A stretch of DNA of 64,000 bases from Psychromonas ossibalaenae ATCC BAA-1528 (GCF_000381745.1 NZ_KB906967.1:1-64000), one strand, 5' to 3'. Shown: positions 8,629 to 18,630, counted from the stretch's first letter. Notes: a model not told the origin generated them from the letters alone. Numbers and translations are program-made.

Positions 8629-9143
8629 TACAGTGTATTTTATATTGTATTAAGCAAAAATCAATACATTTAATTTCAATATCGACTTCAACGCGACCGC
8701 TTCCTGCCTTTTGACTCTAGACCTATAGCAGGAGCGCTGAGAGTCTTGAAAAACGTTTTAGAAAATATGAGATAAGCAGATATAACAATACGGTAGAGTT
8801 AACAGGCCGCCGTAAACCAAGGGAACGAATCCATAAACCTCACTAATATGACGGATAAAGCTTTATATCCTGCCCAAAAAGGGACAAAACCGAGCGGTTC
8901 AATTCTCATAACCCGTTGATGTTGAGTCTATTTTCAGAAAGGGTACGAATCAAAAAGACAGGTATATAAAGGAACAAAAAATAACTACATCTTGCCTTTT
9001 GCTTTTAACATGCAGCAAAGGCGAAAGTTACTTCGCAGTATTTAGAATACAGAAGTCTTTACACCCGTAGTCATTATAAACGAACATGCTTCTATAATAA
9101 GCCTATTCGCTTTACTGACATACATGTTAGCCGGCTTAAGCAC
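8629..9143. other. Intergenic region with the right copy of the direct repeat
   Basis: No gene is supported in either strand. The only structured element noticed is the repeat copy at 8906-8927. The rest looks like decayed accessory DNA. Confidence 0.5.
8906..8927 (+). repeat. 22-bp imperfect direct repeat, right copy
   Basis: TCATAACCCGTTGATGTTGAGT, 19 of 22 identical to 7683-7704. The CTCATAAcCCGTTGATGTTGAG run faintly recalls the anticodon/variable-loop part of a tRNA, a common attachment-site motif for tyrosine recombinases, but no tRNA gene is present here. Confidence 0.55.
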
Positions 9144-9326
9144 CTACTCTTCGCTGCTTATCTCATCACCGATATCATTAACAATATCTCTCGATGTATG
9201 ACCGATTGTTGTCGTGACTTCTTTTGTTGCATGGCCTATGTCCCGCCCTGCGCTTTTAAACTCTGCACAAGCGGTTAATCCCAGTGTCAGCATTAATGTC
9301 GTTAATATAAAAACAGGCTTTTTCAT
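9144..9326 (-). CDS. Small entericidin-like lipoprotein
   Basis: A 60-residue product with a short signal peptide and lipobox (LTLGLTAC, Cys20), so the mature lipoprotein is only about 41 residues. The mature part AEFKSAGRDIGHATKEVT is amphipathic and similar in style to entericidin-type lipoproteins (AGxDI...A pattern). The charged, acidic C-terminus ends in EISSEE. Its role is unknown; entericidins are linked to envelope stress and toxin/antidote behaviour, but that cannot be carried over. The ribosome binding site is weak. It is monocistronic. Confidence 0.65.
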   Translation of the reverse strand: MKKPVFILTTLMLTLGLTACAEFKSAGRDIGHATKEVTTTIGHTSRDIVNDIGDEISSEE

Positions 9327-9435
9327 AAAAAGTAAATCCGTATTAGGAGTAAAAATATAGGTTGAATTATATACTTATCCCTATGCTACTTCAAAGTACA
9401 AAACCAGCAGGTCATTTTTACTTAATCAGGATTCG

Positions 9436-9966
9436 ATGCGGGTAAACAACATGACAAAAAAACTTTTTCTGGGCATTGCGTTAGATAAACAGCAGAGACA
9501 TCAGCTGTACCGCCTGCAGAGCAGCTTTGATACAGATGTCAGGCTGGTGCCGACAACGAATTTACATATGACCTTAGCCTTTTTCGGCCCCCTTTCCAGC
9601 CCAGAGCAGCAGCGGCTGGAAAAACAGATAACAGCAATGAACAGATCCAGGTTCAATGTGAATCTTGATACTTTAGCGCACTGGAAAAAACCGAGAATAC
9701 TATGCCTTACCGGACAAACAAGTGATCCGGCACTGCTGCAGCTGGCACAGCAGAGTAACCAGCTGGCAAACGCCTTCAATAAATGTCCAAATGAACACCT
9801 TTTTCGTGCGCATATCACCCTGGCACGCAGGAGCAAAAGCCTGCCGGACAATCAGAAACCGTTCACACCTGTACGGATTGATGCACACAGCATTCACCTG
9901 TTTGAATCAAAGAGCACGGACTCGGGTGTCGAGTATCGCATCTTACGATCCTGGCCTCTGCACTAA
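9436..9966 (+). CDS. thpR: RNA 2',3'-cyclic phosphodiesterase (ThpR/LigT)
   Basis: A 2H-phosphoesterase of 176 residues, normal for the family. It carries both catalytic HxTL motifs: HMTLAFFG near residue 45 and HITLAR near residue 126. The KKLFLGIALDKQQRHQL start and PTTNLHMTLAFFG are characteristic. The enzyme opens 2',3'-cyclic phosphate RNA ends and can join 2'-5' links in vitro; its cellular role is unsettled. Translation can begin at 9436 (AGGA seven bases upstream) or at ATG 9451; the second gives the usual N-terminus. Its stop lies one base from the stop of the convergent helicase gene. Confidence 0.85.
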   Translation: MRVNNMTKKLFLGIALDKQQRHQLYRLQSSFDTDVRLVPTTNLHMTLAFFGPLSSPEQQRLEKQITAMNRSRFNVNLDTLAHWKKPRILCLTGQTSDPALLQLAQQSNQLANAFNKCPNEHLFRAHITLARRSKSLPDNQKPFTPVRIDAHSIHLFESKSTDSGVEYRILRSWPLH

Positions 9967-9967
9967 A

Positions 9968-12892
9968 TTAAACGGTCGGGAAAACAATATCTTCTATACT
10001 CACAACGTGCCGACAACTGGGCTGTTCACTGCCACGGTAGTTTTTACACCCCCAGAACTGACCATTTTTCCCGGTACGCAGGGTCATCTGTGCTCCGCAT
10101 TTTTCACAAAGCGGAAAAATAAAACCGCAGCGCTTATCCAGACAGACTTTAAAGCCCGGGTAACGCTCCCGCGTCATAGGACTTTTCCCGCATTCGCAGG
10201 CCCTTTCTTTATGATCACAACGAGGGAAAAAACTGCAGGCATAGAAACTACCGAAGCGGCTGGTACGCGCTTTTAATATACCGTCTGCACAGACTCTGCA
10301 TTTAATCTCTTTAACAGCGGCTCCACTGGACGGCGCCGCAAATTCATGCATTTCGACCTGATAATCACCGTCAATTAGCTCATTAACAAAAGGACTGACA
10401 TCAACCGGATCAGCAATAATATATACACGGTGTTTAGCGCGGGTTAATGCCACATAAAAAAGGCGGCGCTCCTCGGCATGCATAAACTCCTGCTCTTTAG
10501 CTAACAAAATATCCAGTAAAGGCACAGTTACTTTTTCACTGGGAAAACCATGCGCCCCTGCATTCATGCCAATGAGCACAGCATAATCCGCTTCTTTACC
10601 CTTAGAAGCATGAAAAGACTGGGTCTGAATATCTAAGTGACTGTATTTGATATTAAGCTGCTGCAGTACTCTTTTATCCGGCAGCTGGTACCAGAAACGC
10701 GCCATTAAATACACAGAGGCCACTTTTCCTCGCCCAGAAACCAATTCTGTCAGTTTGTCTAATACCTGTTCAATCGCACCACTGGCCAGCTCATTAATCT
10801 GTTTATCCTGTTGAGAGGTGTTCTGCACAGCACCTTTACGAAGAATAGAAACAGCTGGTTTATCTACCTGAATAAGTGACTTAATCTGCTTGTTTATCTG
10901 TGCCGGATTTTTTGATACAAAATCAGCAGCGACCTGCCCGATAGAATTATTAAAGCGAAAAGTCTGATCCAGTTCGTTTTGAGTAGTTTTGCCAAAAAAA
11001 TCGGCAAACTCAGTGGTTAAGGTGACATCCGCTCCGCTGAAGCGATAAATCGCCTGCCAGTCATCACCAACAGCAAACACTGATGTCCCCGGCAGACTGT
11101 CACGCAGCGCTTTAACTAAAGCCGCACGCGGTCTGGAAATATCCTGAAACTCGTCAACCATAATATAAGGCCAGGGAGAGATAAACTTACCTTGTTTAAT
11201 ATAGCTGAGCGCAGCAGCGATCATATCTTCAAAATCAATTTCTCCCGCATTTTTTAAGTGTGACTGATAAGCAGATAAAAGCGGTTTTAATAAAGCAAAA
11301 GCTTTACTGATCTGCGCAGCATCAGCGGATTCCGACAGAAGCTTATTTTCTGACAAGTCATCTAAACAAGCGCCTTTATACAATGCAATTAACTGTGTAA
11401 ACAAAACGGCAAGCTCTGTTATTCTGCCGCTGGCCCGCAGGCTCTTCAAAATAAGCGCATCAGCTAACGGACTTAACTGCACATTTAACTCTGTTAATGC
11501 TTCCTGCAAAACCTTAAGCAGTTCGCCGCTCTGCTGCTGGGCCTCGAACAGCTCAATAGATACCGTCTGGTATTTTTGATGGGCGGCGCGCTGCAGCTGC
11601 ATTGATGCCTGATATTGAGTGTCATCAATATAAGGCGCGGCGGCACCATTTTTATCCGTCGCGTAATAATCAATATAAATATCTAATCCACTCAGATAAA
11701 AGCTCGGCTTGTAATGAATAAATGCAGCATCTTTCACATTCTCCGGGTAAGCAGACTGATACTGATATTCAATACTGTGACTAAACAACCAGTCAGCAAT
11801 CTGCAGTTCTGCAAAGCTTTTTACCTTTTCGCCTTTAAGAGTACGGACATTATTACTGTTTAAATAACCCAGATAATCTCCCAGCGACTCAAAATCAAAG
11901 GGACTTTTTTCCGGATAATAATAGCGGCTGAGATACTGCAGTGCTGAAGAGCAGTAATTCGGCTGCTCTAATAACAGGTTAAAACAGTGTTCAACCCAGT
12001 TTAACTTAGCTTTGGCATCTTCCGCAAAAATTGACAGCTTAGGTTTAGCCCCTTCCACCTGCTCAATAATTTTTAAACCTAAACTATGAAAAGTACTGGT
12101 TTTAATCGTGTTGACAGCCAGCTTATCTTTAATGCGCAGATCCATTTCATCGGCGGCCTGCCGCCCGTAGGCTAATAATAAAATTTCCTGGGCTTGTGCC
12201 AAGCCGCTGTTAAGCAGATAACCGGATCTACCGACCATTACGCTGGTTTTACCCGTTCCGGCACCGGCTAATAACAGATTATTATCATCATCAGTTATAC
12301 AGGCTCGCCGCTGTCTTGCTGTTAAAGGATTACTTTCTATCTGATCAAAAAACGCCTGGTATTTCTGCAGCTGTTTATCTATATAAGTTTCTCGAAGCAG
12401 CTCTACATCCACGCCCTGCCAGGTCAGTATGGCTTTCATTTTCTCCAGTAAAAGACTCAGTTCCAGATCCAGCACTTCATTCTCCGGCCAGGTAAGCCAG
12501 CGTATCGACTCTTTATGCAGCGCATGCTGCACGGCTTTTATTAAACTTTGACGCAGATAAGAAGCTGTGATCAACTTTTCAATTTTAGTTATCAGAGCTG
12601 CAAGTCGAGGCTGATTATTTGTTATCCAGTACTGTATGCACCTTTTTTTAAACTGAGACTGAGCCCTATAAGCCAGTTGAATAATCTGATAGCTCTGTCC
12701 CGCAGCCTTTATTCTGATACTGCAGCCGAACCAGCCCAGCTTAAATTCCGGCGGTTCAGTTATCTCCTGCCAGGCAAAGAATAAAGATTCCTGATCTTGT
12801 GAAAATTGTAAGCCTTGATCAGAGATAACTAACCTAGCGGGTTGACCGACACAGCGGCCGACCCAGGAATGCGCAATAGTCTGTTGCTTCAA
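9968..12892 (-). CDS. helD: DNA helicase IV-like UvrD/Rep family helicase with nuclease-like insert and zinc fingers
   Basis: A 974-residue superfamily 1 helicase. The N-terminal region (1-190) has the character of the helicase IV leader domain. Walker A is GAGTGKTS (210-217), Walker B is MVDEFQD, and motif LDQTFRFN and a late ASKGKEADYAVLIG motif are present. Between helicase segments, residues about 348-455 (NVRTLKGEKVKSFAELQIAD onward) look like an inserted restriction-endonuclease-type fold. However, the expected PD is YKPSFYL and the following acidic motif is IYIDYY, so catalytic residues may be altered. The last 110 residues hold paired Cys ribbons (CRVC, CECG, CEKCGAQ...C) like those of topoisomerase I. 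E. coli HelD is about 684 aa; this longer form occurs in marine relatives. The start is a TTG at 12892 following AGAGAG. Confidence 0.8.
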   Translation of the reverse strand: MKQQTIAHSWVGRCVGQPARLVISDQGLQFSQDQESLFFAWQEITEPPEFKLGWFGCSIRIKAAGQSYQIIQLAYRAQSQFKKRCIQYWITNNQPRLAALITKIEKLITASYLRQSLIKAVQHALHKESIRWLTWPENEVLDLELSLLLEKMKAILTWQGVDVELLRETYIDKQLQKYQAFFDQIESNPLTARQRRACITDDDNNLLLAGAGTGKTSVMVGRSGYLLNSGLAQAQEILLLAYGRQAADEMDLRIKDKLAVNTIKTSTFHSLGLKIIEQVEGAKPKLSIFAEDAKAKLNWVEHCFNLLLEQPNYCSSALQYLSRYYYPEKSPFDFESLGDYLGYLNSNNVRTLKGEKVKSFAELQIADWLFSHSIEYQYQSAYPENVKDAAFIHYKPSFYLSGLDIYIDYYATDKNGAAAPYIDDTQYQASMQLQRAAHQKYQTVSIELFEAQQQSGELLKVLQEALTELNVQLSPLADALILKSLRASGRITELAVLFTQLIALYKGACLDDLSENKLLSESADAAQISKAFALLKPLLSAYQSHLKNAGEIDFEDMIAAALSYIKQGKFISPWPYIMVDEFQDISRPRAALVKALRDSLPGTSVFAVGDDWQAIYRFSGADVTLTTEFADFFGKTTQNELDQTFRFNNSIGQVAADFVSKNPAQINKQIKSLIQVDKPAVSILRKGAVQNTSQQDKQINELASGAIEQVLDKLTELVSGRGKVASVYLMARFWYQLPDKRVLQQLNIKYSHLDIQTQSFHASKGKEADYAVLIGMNAGAHGFPSEKVTVPLLDILLAKEQEFMHAEERRLFYVALTRAKHRVYIIADPVDVSPFVNELIDGDYQVEMHEFAAPSSGAAVKEIKCRVCADGILKARTSRFGSFYACSFFPRCDHKERACECGKSPMTRERYPGFKVCLDKRCGFIFPLCEKCGAQMTLRTGKNGQFWGCKNYRGSEQPSCRHVVSIEDIVFPTV

Positions 12893-13020
12893 TGGTGACT
12901 CTCTTTGAATTGATGTTGCTGGTACTGGAAAAAGGATCAGTGTAATGCTTCACACCCAACGGAGCAATCAGCTGTGAAGTAGTTTATCGGAAGGTGTTTT
13001 TCAGATGCAGTGAGAAAAGT

Positions 13021-13049
13021 CGGCACTAAGCTTTGGCTGCTTAGTGCCG
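13021..13049 (-). terminator. Rho-independent terminator after the HBM chemoreceptor gene
   Basis: CGGCACTAAG (13021-13030) and CTTAGTGCCG (13040-13049) form a perfect 10-bp stem with a 9-base loop. On the minus strand it is followed by ACTTTTCT, seven bases after the gene stop. Confidence 0.8.
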
Positions 13050-13055
13050 TGATCA

Positions 13056-14912
13056 TTAAATGGTGAAGCGTTTTATTTCATCAGCTAAGATTGTTGTCTG
13101 CTCGGATAACTGATCCCCCATCTGCTCATTCTGCTGTGCTGATTCACTGGCCGTTTCCGCTACATCACGAATAGAAACTACATGACGGTTTACTTCCGTA
13201 GCAACGGCACTTTGTTCCTGAATAGCAGTTGCGATAGCAGTGGTCATATCCATAATGCCGACCACATCGTTGTTTATCTCTTCCAGCATACGTCCTGCTT
13301 CACCGGCTTGAATACTGCTCTCTTTACCTTCGCTGCGGCACTCAGTAATTAAGGTTACTATGCTGGCAGTTCTTGACTGTAGAGAGCCGATAATGGCCTC
13401 AATCTCTTTGGTTGATTCCTGAGTACGACTGGCTAGTGTTCTTACTTCATCGGCCACAACCGCGAAACCTCTTCCCTGTTCACCGGCACGGGCAGCTTCA
13501 ATTGCCGCATTTAATGCTAGTAAATTAGTCTGTTCCGCAATACCGCGAATAACATCAAGTACCGAGCCGATGGTTTCACTGTCTTTAGCCAGCTCATTAA
13601 CCACAGCCTCCGATTCAATTAACTTCTCGGAAAGCATCTCGATCTGTTCAATCGTCGCATCCACGCCCTGCTTACCTTTGCCGGCGTTACGGTTTGTCTG
13701 TTCCGCCTTATCAGCAGTATCTGTGGTATTGCTGGCAATCTCTTCAATCGTCGCCACCATTTCAGTCACGGCTGTTGCCACCATATCTGTCTCCTGCATC
13801 TGCGCATCTACTCCGGCGTTTGCCTGATGAATATTACTGGACAGGGTTTCAGTGGCATTATTCACCGTAGCGACAGACTGGTTAACGGAGACAATCAGAT
13901 GCTGGAAGTTAGTTATCATAGCGTTAAAGGCATTTGCCATATCACCCAGCTCATCGTTACTTTTTGAACTGGCATGAATCGTTAAGTTGTTTGTTTCAGC
14001 CACTTCAATAATTGAGTTTTTAATGCGGGTAATCGCAGAAAGTATACTGCGGGCCAGCAGCCAGGTAATTAAAGTTGCACTGATAATAGCAATAAAGAAA
14101 ATGCTGTAGGTCAGAGTGTTAATTGCACTAACATAAGAAGCTGAAGCTACGGTTGCTTTCTCCGCTAGAGCTCCTAATAAACGGTTAAGTTTAGCGGCAC
14201 TCTCCCCCATACTTTTCTGCAGACCTTGATCGGCGCGGTAGCCTAAAACTTCTTTTTCTTTAGCTAGGGCTAAAAAGGCCGTTTTATATGCGCTCAGTCC
14301 GCTGGAAATCGATTTTTTCTGTAAACTGGTTAAATAGCTGCGACTGACCGTTGATTCTAACTCAGTGATAGTTTCCTGATAGCGTTTAACATATTTATTA
14401 TCCAGGTGCAGCAGAAAATCTTTTTCTTCACCACGGATCTTTAACATCATCAGTAAAAATGCCGTTGAATCACCGATAGCGGCTTGAGCTTCATTAACTG
14501 CTTTACCCAGTTTTCCGTAAATACCGCTTTTCTGATCCAGACCGATACGCTTCTGGGCATCTACAACAGAGGAAAAATACTGCTGGTACTCAGCGGCACT
14601 ACTTTCAAGCTGTTCAACTTCGGCACTGGAAATATCTACAGAGAGCAGGTTTTCAGACAAGGTTTTAAAGCTTTCCTGCAGCGCTGCGATATTAATATTA
14701 AAGTCATCAACAAATTTGCTGTCAGTACGGGCAATAAAGTCTTTTTCATTCTGCCGTAATTGAAGAACGATAGTTTCGATATCACTGATGTTTTTTGATA
14801 CCTTCATATCCTTCTGCAATGAGGACGTCGCAAAATTAATCAATAACAGCATGACCAGCATACTTACGACAAATACCACTGAATTGACGATTAACTTCTG
14901 TTTAATAAGCAT
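13056..14912 (-). CDS. Methyl-accepting chemotaxis protein with HBM-type sensor
   Basis: A 618-residue inner-membrane chemoreceptor. A transmembrane helix near residues 10-32 and another near 275-297 enclose a periplasmic domain of about 240 residues. That domain is built of two helical bundles, each carrying the RxxEKDFxxR/L signature ([11 protein letters not shown] and [11 protein letters not shown]), diagnostic of the helical bimodular (HBM) sensor. HAMP follows (about 298-350). The signalling domain has the invariant hairpin [20 protein letters not shown] and [18 protein letters not shown] receptors of known function bind small organic acids such as TCA intermediates; the ligand here is unknown. 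It has its own terminator and no operon partner. No C-terminal CheR-binding pentapeptide is present. Confidence 0.9.
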   Translation of the reverse strand: MLIKQKLIVNSVVFVVSMLVMLLLINFATSSLQKDMKVSKNISDIETIVLQLRQNEKDFIARTDSKFVDDFNINIAALQESFKTLSENLLSVDISSAEVEQLESSAAEYQQYFSSVVDAQKRIGLDQKSGIYGKLGKAVNEAQAAIGDSTAFLLMMLKIRGEEKDFLLHLDNKYVKRYQETITELESTVSRSYLTSLQKKSISSGLSAYKTAFLALAKEKEVLGYRADQGLQKSMGESAAKLNRLLGALAEKATVASASYVSAINTLTYSIFFIAIISATLITWLLARSILSAITRIKNSIIEVAETNNLTIHASSKSNDELGDMANAFNAMITNFQHLIVSVNQSVATVNNATETLSSNIHQANAGVDAQMQETDMVATAVTEMVATIEEIASNTTDTADKAEQTNRNAGKGKQGVDATIEQIEMLSEKLIESEAVVNELAKDSETIGSVLDVIRGIAEQTNLLALNAAIEAARAGEQGRGFAVVADEVRTLASRTQESTKEIEAIIGSLQSRTASIVTLITECRSEGKESSIQAGEAGRMLEEINNDVVGIMDMTTAIATAIQEQSAVATEVNRHVVSIRDVAETASESAQQNEQMGDQLSEQTTILADEIKRFTI

Positions 14913-15488
14913 TTTTTAGCCCTACCGGTTTTAAGTTTTATAAATTACGGAGTAAGGTTTCAATCTGCCCGGAGCAGCTCTCAGCCCTATCTATTTTTCT
15001 CGCTAACAACTTCTGCTACAGCGAAAAAATCTCCACACTCTTTATTAACAATCTTAATTTATTGATATTTAAGAGAAAAAAACTTATCCCAGAAAAGCCT
15101 GTGCAGTCCTTGGCTAATAGAAATAGAAATTATTCCCTTAATTTCATATAAATTTTGCATATCAGGCACGCAGGCCGAACAGCACACAAAAAGTCAGTTT
15201 ATTCTTTCATGAATTCACATGATGTCAATTTCACAATATAATTGCTAAGAGACCGACCTGAGCGTTACAAAAAGTTACATTTCTAACCTGTTCTGATATA
15301 GCAATTTCTAGCATTAAGTTGTACGGACATTCCATTCGATGACATAATCAACAGCTTAGGTCAGCATTTATTTAAATTGGCTGTCAAAAGGCAGCTGCAG
15401 TGTAAACTTTCGTGCTCAGTCACAAAAAACCAGCTGAATGCTGGCTGTGTTTAATAGCTCTCTTTCCTGCTGCTGAAAATAAGCCGCA
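14913..15488. other. Intergenic region between chemoreceptor gene and nasA
   Basis: No gene is supported. The right end holds the nasA terminator. The left end should contain the chemoreceptor promoter; no sigma-28 consensus was found there. Confidence 0.5.
15424..15444 (-). terminator. Likely terminator after nasA
   Basis: On the minus strand the sequence reads CCAGC-ATTCA-GCTGG followed directly by six T's, about 45 bases after the nasA stop. The stem is short but the T-run is good. Confidence 0.6.
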
Positions 15489-18182
15489 TTAAACATTAAT
15501 TAACTCCGGCACATGTTCTGCCAGAATCTGTTCAATCTCATTGATACAGCTGCCGCAGCCGGTGCCGGCTTTTGTACTGCGCCCGACCGCATCTGCCGAG
15601 TTTAACTGCTGCTCATGAATTGCATTACGAATCGTATTTTCCCCCACCTGTTTACAGGCACACACCATTTTTCCGCAGGCCAGCCTGCCCTCAACCTGAC
15701 CGGAAATAAGCGCACGTTCAACAGCCGTATCGATATTTTCATCGAATAATCCCTGTAACCACTGCAGATCCTGATCCTGCAGATTCGCAGCCGCAATACA
15801 AGCACTGTACATTTTATGCCCGCTGATATTAGCTAAGCGATACACCGGCTTGGGCTGCAGACTACCCGGCAGGTAACTCAGTTCTCTGGCACCTTTTAAT
15901 GAAATCAAGGCAGACAGCTTTGTCAGCAGCTCCTCAGGAGACGCTTTGTCTGCGATGCGGTACAGATATCCTTGTGTCACCTTTTGTTTTACCCAGTAAG
16001 CAAACTCTTCAACTCTCAACGGTGCGCGGCTTAATATCCAGGCTTCACTGTGATACTGCCACTTTGTAATATTTACCGGCGTATATTTAAACTCCGGCTG
16101 ACCGGAATTTGGATCTGAATTAGCTTTAATTAAACGGCATATATTCGCCTGACTGGCAGTGCTTTTATTCCAGTGGATGGGCATAAACAACTGCCCTTCA
16201 GACACTTCACTGGAAACAGACAGGCGCACTAAGACCGATCCGCTGATACTGCTGACTTTGACTACCCCCCCGTTTATCAGTTTCATATTTTGCGCATCAA
16301 CAGGATTAACAGTAACAAAAGGCTCTGGGATATGTGCGCTTAAACGGCTGGAAATCCCGGTACGGGTCATGGTATGCCATTGATCACGTATACGCCCGCT
16401 GTTAAGACTGAAGGGATATGCAGAGCTGCATTCACTGAGCGGCTTATGATGTTTAACCGCAATCAAGCGCGCTTTTTTATCTGCAGTAAAAAACCGCTTA
16501 TCGGCAAACAGGCGCTGCTCAACTGTTTCATCCTGGTACTCTAGCACCGGCCACTGCTGCGGTTTCATATTAGAATATTCCTGCGCAGTTAACCCCGCCA
16601 AACCGCTTAAATTAAGCGCCCTGCTTTCCCCGCCCGGATTATCAAGTGCGGTCATTTTTACATATTCATCAAAAATCTGCCCTTCATGTAGATAATTAAA
16701 CTCTCGCCTGAATCCAAGGCGCTTTGCAACTTCGCTGATAATCCACCAGTCAGGCTTCCCTTCTCCGGGGGTCGGTAAAATTCGGCGCTGCCGTGAAATA
16801 CGCCGCTCAGAATTGGTCACTGTACCGGATTTTTCCGACCAGCCCTGTGCTGGTAATAAAACATCTGCCAGTCGAGTCGTATCGGTATCTTTAATGCAGT
16901 CAGAGACCACCACTAACGGGCATTTTTTTAAAGCGGCGGTTATTTTGGCACTATCCGGCAGGCTCACCACAGGATTGGTGGCCATTATCCAGAGCGCTTT
17001 TATTTTTCCTTGATAAACGGCATCAAATAACTCAATCGCTTTCAGGCCGGGCTTAGAGGCTAAGCAGCCCGTCTGCCAGAAATCACTGACCAGCTTATGA
17101 TGGTGCTGATTAGCAAAATCCATATGAGCTGCCAGTGTATTAGCCAGTCCGCCAACTTCCCGCCCGCCCATAGCATTAGGCTGACCGGTTACCGAAAAAG
17201 GTCCCATACCTTCTTTACCTATACGCCCGGAGGCCAGATGACAGTTAATAATACTGTTCACTTTATCAGTGCCCTGTGAAGACTGGTTTACACCCTGCGA
17301 ATAAATAGTCAGTACTTTCTCTGTGTCGGCAAACTTCTGATAAAAATCATTTATTTGAGTTTTATCAAGACCCGTACGCTGTATAAAGTCCTCTCGCTCA
17401 GCACACTCCTGCTGCGCACTTTTCAGCGTTTTCTCAAATCCCTGCGTATAATTTTTGATATAAGCGGTGTCGTTTTTTTTATGAGCATGCAGATAAGCAA
17501 GTAATCCGTTAAACAACGCAACATCCGCACCGGGATTCACTGCTAAGTGCAGATCAGCGATACTGCAGGTATCGGTTCTGCGCGGATCTATCACCACAAT
17601 AAACAGATCCGGACGCTGCTGTTTTGCCGCTTTTAAACGCTGAAATAATACCGGATGGCACCAGGCCAGGTTAGATCCGGTGATCACCACCATATCGCTT
17701 TTTTCAAGGTCGCTGTAACAAACAGGGACACAGTCGGAGCCGAAAGCACGTTTATGCCCGGCGACTGTTGATGACATACATAAACGTGAATTAGTATCGA
17801 TATTGCCGCTGCCGATAAAACCTTTCATCAGTTTGTTAGCTGCATAATAGTCTTCTGTCAGCAGCTGTCCGGAAACATAAAAAGCAACTGCATCTGGTCC
17901 ATGCTCTTCTATTACAGCTGAGAACTGCTCACTTACATGAGCTAAAGCACTATCCCAGTCTGTATTCAGGCCGTTAAGCATCGGATGCAGGAGACGCTCC
18001 TGATGCGTTACCGTTTCTCCAAGTGCTAAACCTTTTGAGCATAAACGTCCGTAGTTTGCAGGATGCTCCTGATCGCCGCGGATATCTAATAAGCCCTGGG
18101 CATTCGGCTTTGCTTCGACTCCGCACCCCACCCCGCAATATGCACAGGTAGTTTTTGTCCATAAATTCGTTTTTGTCTGCAT
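15489..18182 (-). CDS. nasA: Assimilatory nitrate reductase, large (catalytic) subunit NasA
   Basis: A cytoplasmic molybdopterin oxidoreductase that reduces nitrate to nitrite for assimilation. The 897-residue protein begins with a [4Fe-4S] site (CAYCGVGCGVEA ... GRLCSKG, Cys near residues 14, 17, 21 and 48). The bis-MGD-binding body follows, with SRLCMSSTVAGHKRAFGSD, VVITGSNLAWCHPV and SERRISRQRR, and the molydopterin dinucleotide-binding domain lies at about 580-720. The C-terminal 60 residues are a BFD-type [2Fe-2S] domain (MVCACKQVGENTI ... GTGCGSCINEI), as in Klebsiella-type NasA. No separate electron-transfer subunit (nasB/nasC) is next to it, so electrons may reach this domain from another donor. 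It is divergent from cobA-nirBD with a 448-bp shared regulatory region. AGAGGTC precedes the ATG. Confidence 0.93.
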   Translation of the reverse strand: MQTKTNLWTKTTCAYCGVGCGVEAKPNAQGLLDIRGDQEHPANYGRLCSKGLALGETVTHQERLLHPMLNGLNTDWDSALAHVSEQFSAVIEEHGPDAVAFYVSGQLLTEDYYAANKLMKGFIGSGNIDTNSRLCMSSTVAGHKRAFGSDCVPVCYSDLEKSDMVVITGSNLAWCHPVLFQRLKAAKQQRPDLFIVVIDPRRTDTCSIADLHLAVNPGADVALFNGLLAYLHAHKKNDTAYIKNYTQGFEKTLKSAQQECAEREDFIQRTGLDKTQINDFYQKFADTEKVLTIYSQGVNQSSQGTDKVNSIINCHLASGRIGKEGMGPFSVTGQPNAMGGREVGGLANTLAAHMDFANQHHHKLVSDFWQTGCLASKPGLKAIELFDAVYQGKIKALWIMATNPVVSLPDSAKITAALKKCPLVVVSDCIKDTDTTRLADVLLPAQGWSEKSGTVTNSERRISRQRRILPTPGEGKPDWWIISEVAKRLGFRREFNYLHEGQIFDEYVKMTALDNPGGESRALNLSGLAGLTAQEYSNMKPQQWPVLEYQDETVEQRLFADKRFFTADKKARLIAVKHHKPLSECSSAYPFSLNSGRIRDQWHTMTRTGISSRLSAHIPEPFVTVNPVDAQNMKLINGGVVKVSSISGSVLVRLSVSSEVSEGQLFMPIHWNKSTASQANICRLIKANSDPNSGQPEFKYTPVNITKWQYHSEAWILSRAPLRVEEFAYWVKQKVTQGYLYRIADKASPEELLTKLSALISLKGARELSYLPGSLQPKPVYRLANISGHKMYSACIAAANLQDQDLQWLQGLFDENIDTAVERALISGQVEGRLACGKMVCACKQVGENTIRNAIHEQQLNSADAVGRSTKAGTGCGSCINEIEQILAEHVPELINV

Positions 18183-18393
18183 ATGACCTCTTTAGCACTA
18201 CGAGTTTTTTTATTCATAAAGCTGATAGAGCAAAGAGCGCACCAAGTTCGAGTATTTTTAATAACCTGCAAGGTTTACGATCTTTTTATTAACAAATACA
18301 ATCACTTAAATTAACAATTTTTGTAGAAAAGGGTTTTCATATAACAGCTATGAGCAGAATACAAAGTACAGATGCGCTTTTTACGCTTCATTT

Positions 18394-18410
18394 TGGTGGG
18401 TCATGCACCA
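18394..18410. promoter_or_regulatory. Inverted repeat, candidate activator site upstream of the sigma-54 promoter
   Basis: TGGTG (18394-18398) and CACCA (18406-18410) form an inverted pair about 130 bp upstream of the sigma-54 site, a normal distance for an enhancer. The half-sites resemble NtrC half-sites but are in the opposite order to the NtrC consensus (GCACC...GGTGC), so assignment to NtrC is doubtful. Confidence 0.3.
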
Positions 18411-18540
18411 GCGCAGTTCATTTATAACTCAAATTCACTACTTCTAAGTGCCTGAAAATTTAGATTGATTCTCACAAGTGAAATATAACCATTTGAAATT
18501 ACAGTGTTTATAAAACAAATAATTAGCGATTTTATATTTA

Positions 18541-18556
18541 TGGCATCACCTTTGCA
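18541..18556 (+). promoter_or_regulatory. Sigma-54 (RpoN) promoter for cobA-nirBD
   Basis: TGGCATCACCTTTGCA matches the RpoN consensus TGGCAC-N5-TTGCA with exact spacing between the -24 GG and -12 GC; one mismatch (T for C) is present. It lies 75 bp before the cobA start and points towards it. It implies nitrogen-limited expression of the nitrite reductase arm. Confidence 0.75.
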
Positions 18557-18630
18557 GTCTCCAGTTCACAACTAGTTAACAAACCAGCTGCTGACTAGCA
18601 ACAAAAAACAGGCATTAAAGAGGTAAGAAT

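Larger units (their letters stand above)
18183..18630. other. Divergent regulatory region between nasA and cobA
   Basis: This 448-bp gap separates the two arms of the nitrate assimilation locus. It holds a sigma-54 promoter match (18541-18556) facing cobA and a TGGTG-N7-CACCA inverted pair (18394-18410). No gene is present. No ANTAR-type leader hairpin was recognised by eye. Confidence 0.6.

Noticed and set aside
8906-8927. tRNA fragment
   Set aside because: The similarity to an anticodon/variable-loop region is short and no cloverleaf can be formed around it.
9722-10276. 184-codon plus-strand frame across the thpR/helD junction
   Set aside because: Overlaps two well-supported genes (thpR and helD) and has no protein-like features of its own.
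18394-18410. NtrC site
   Set aside because: The half-sites are in the opposite order to the NtrC consensus, so it is listed only as a low-confidence inverted repeat.
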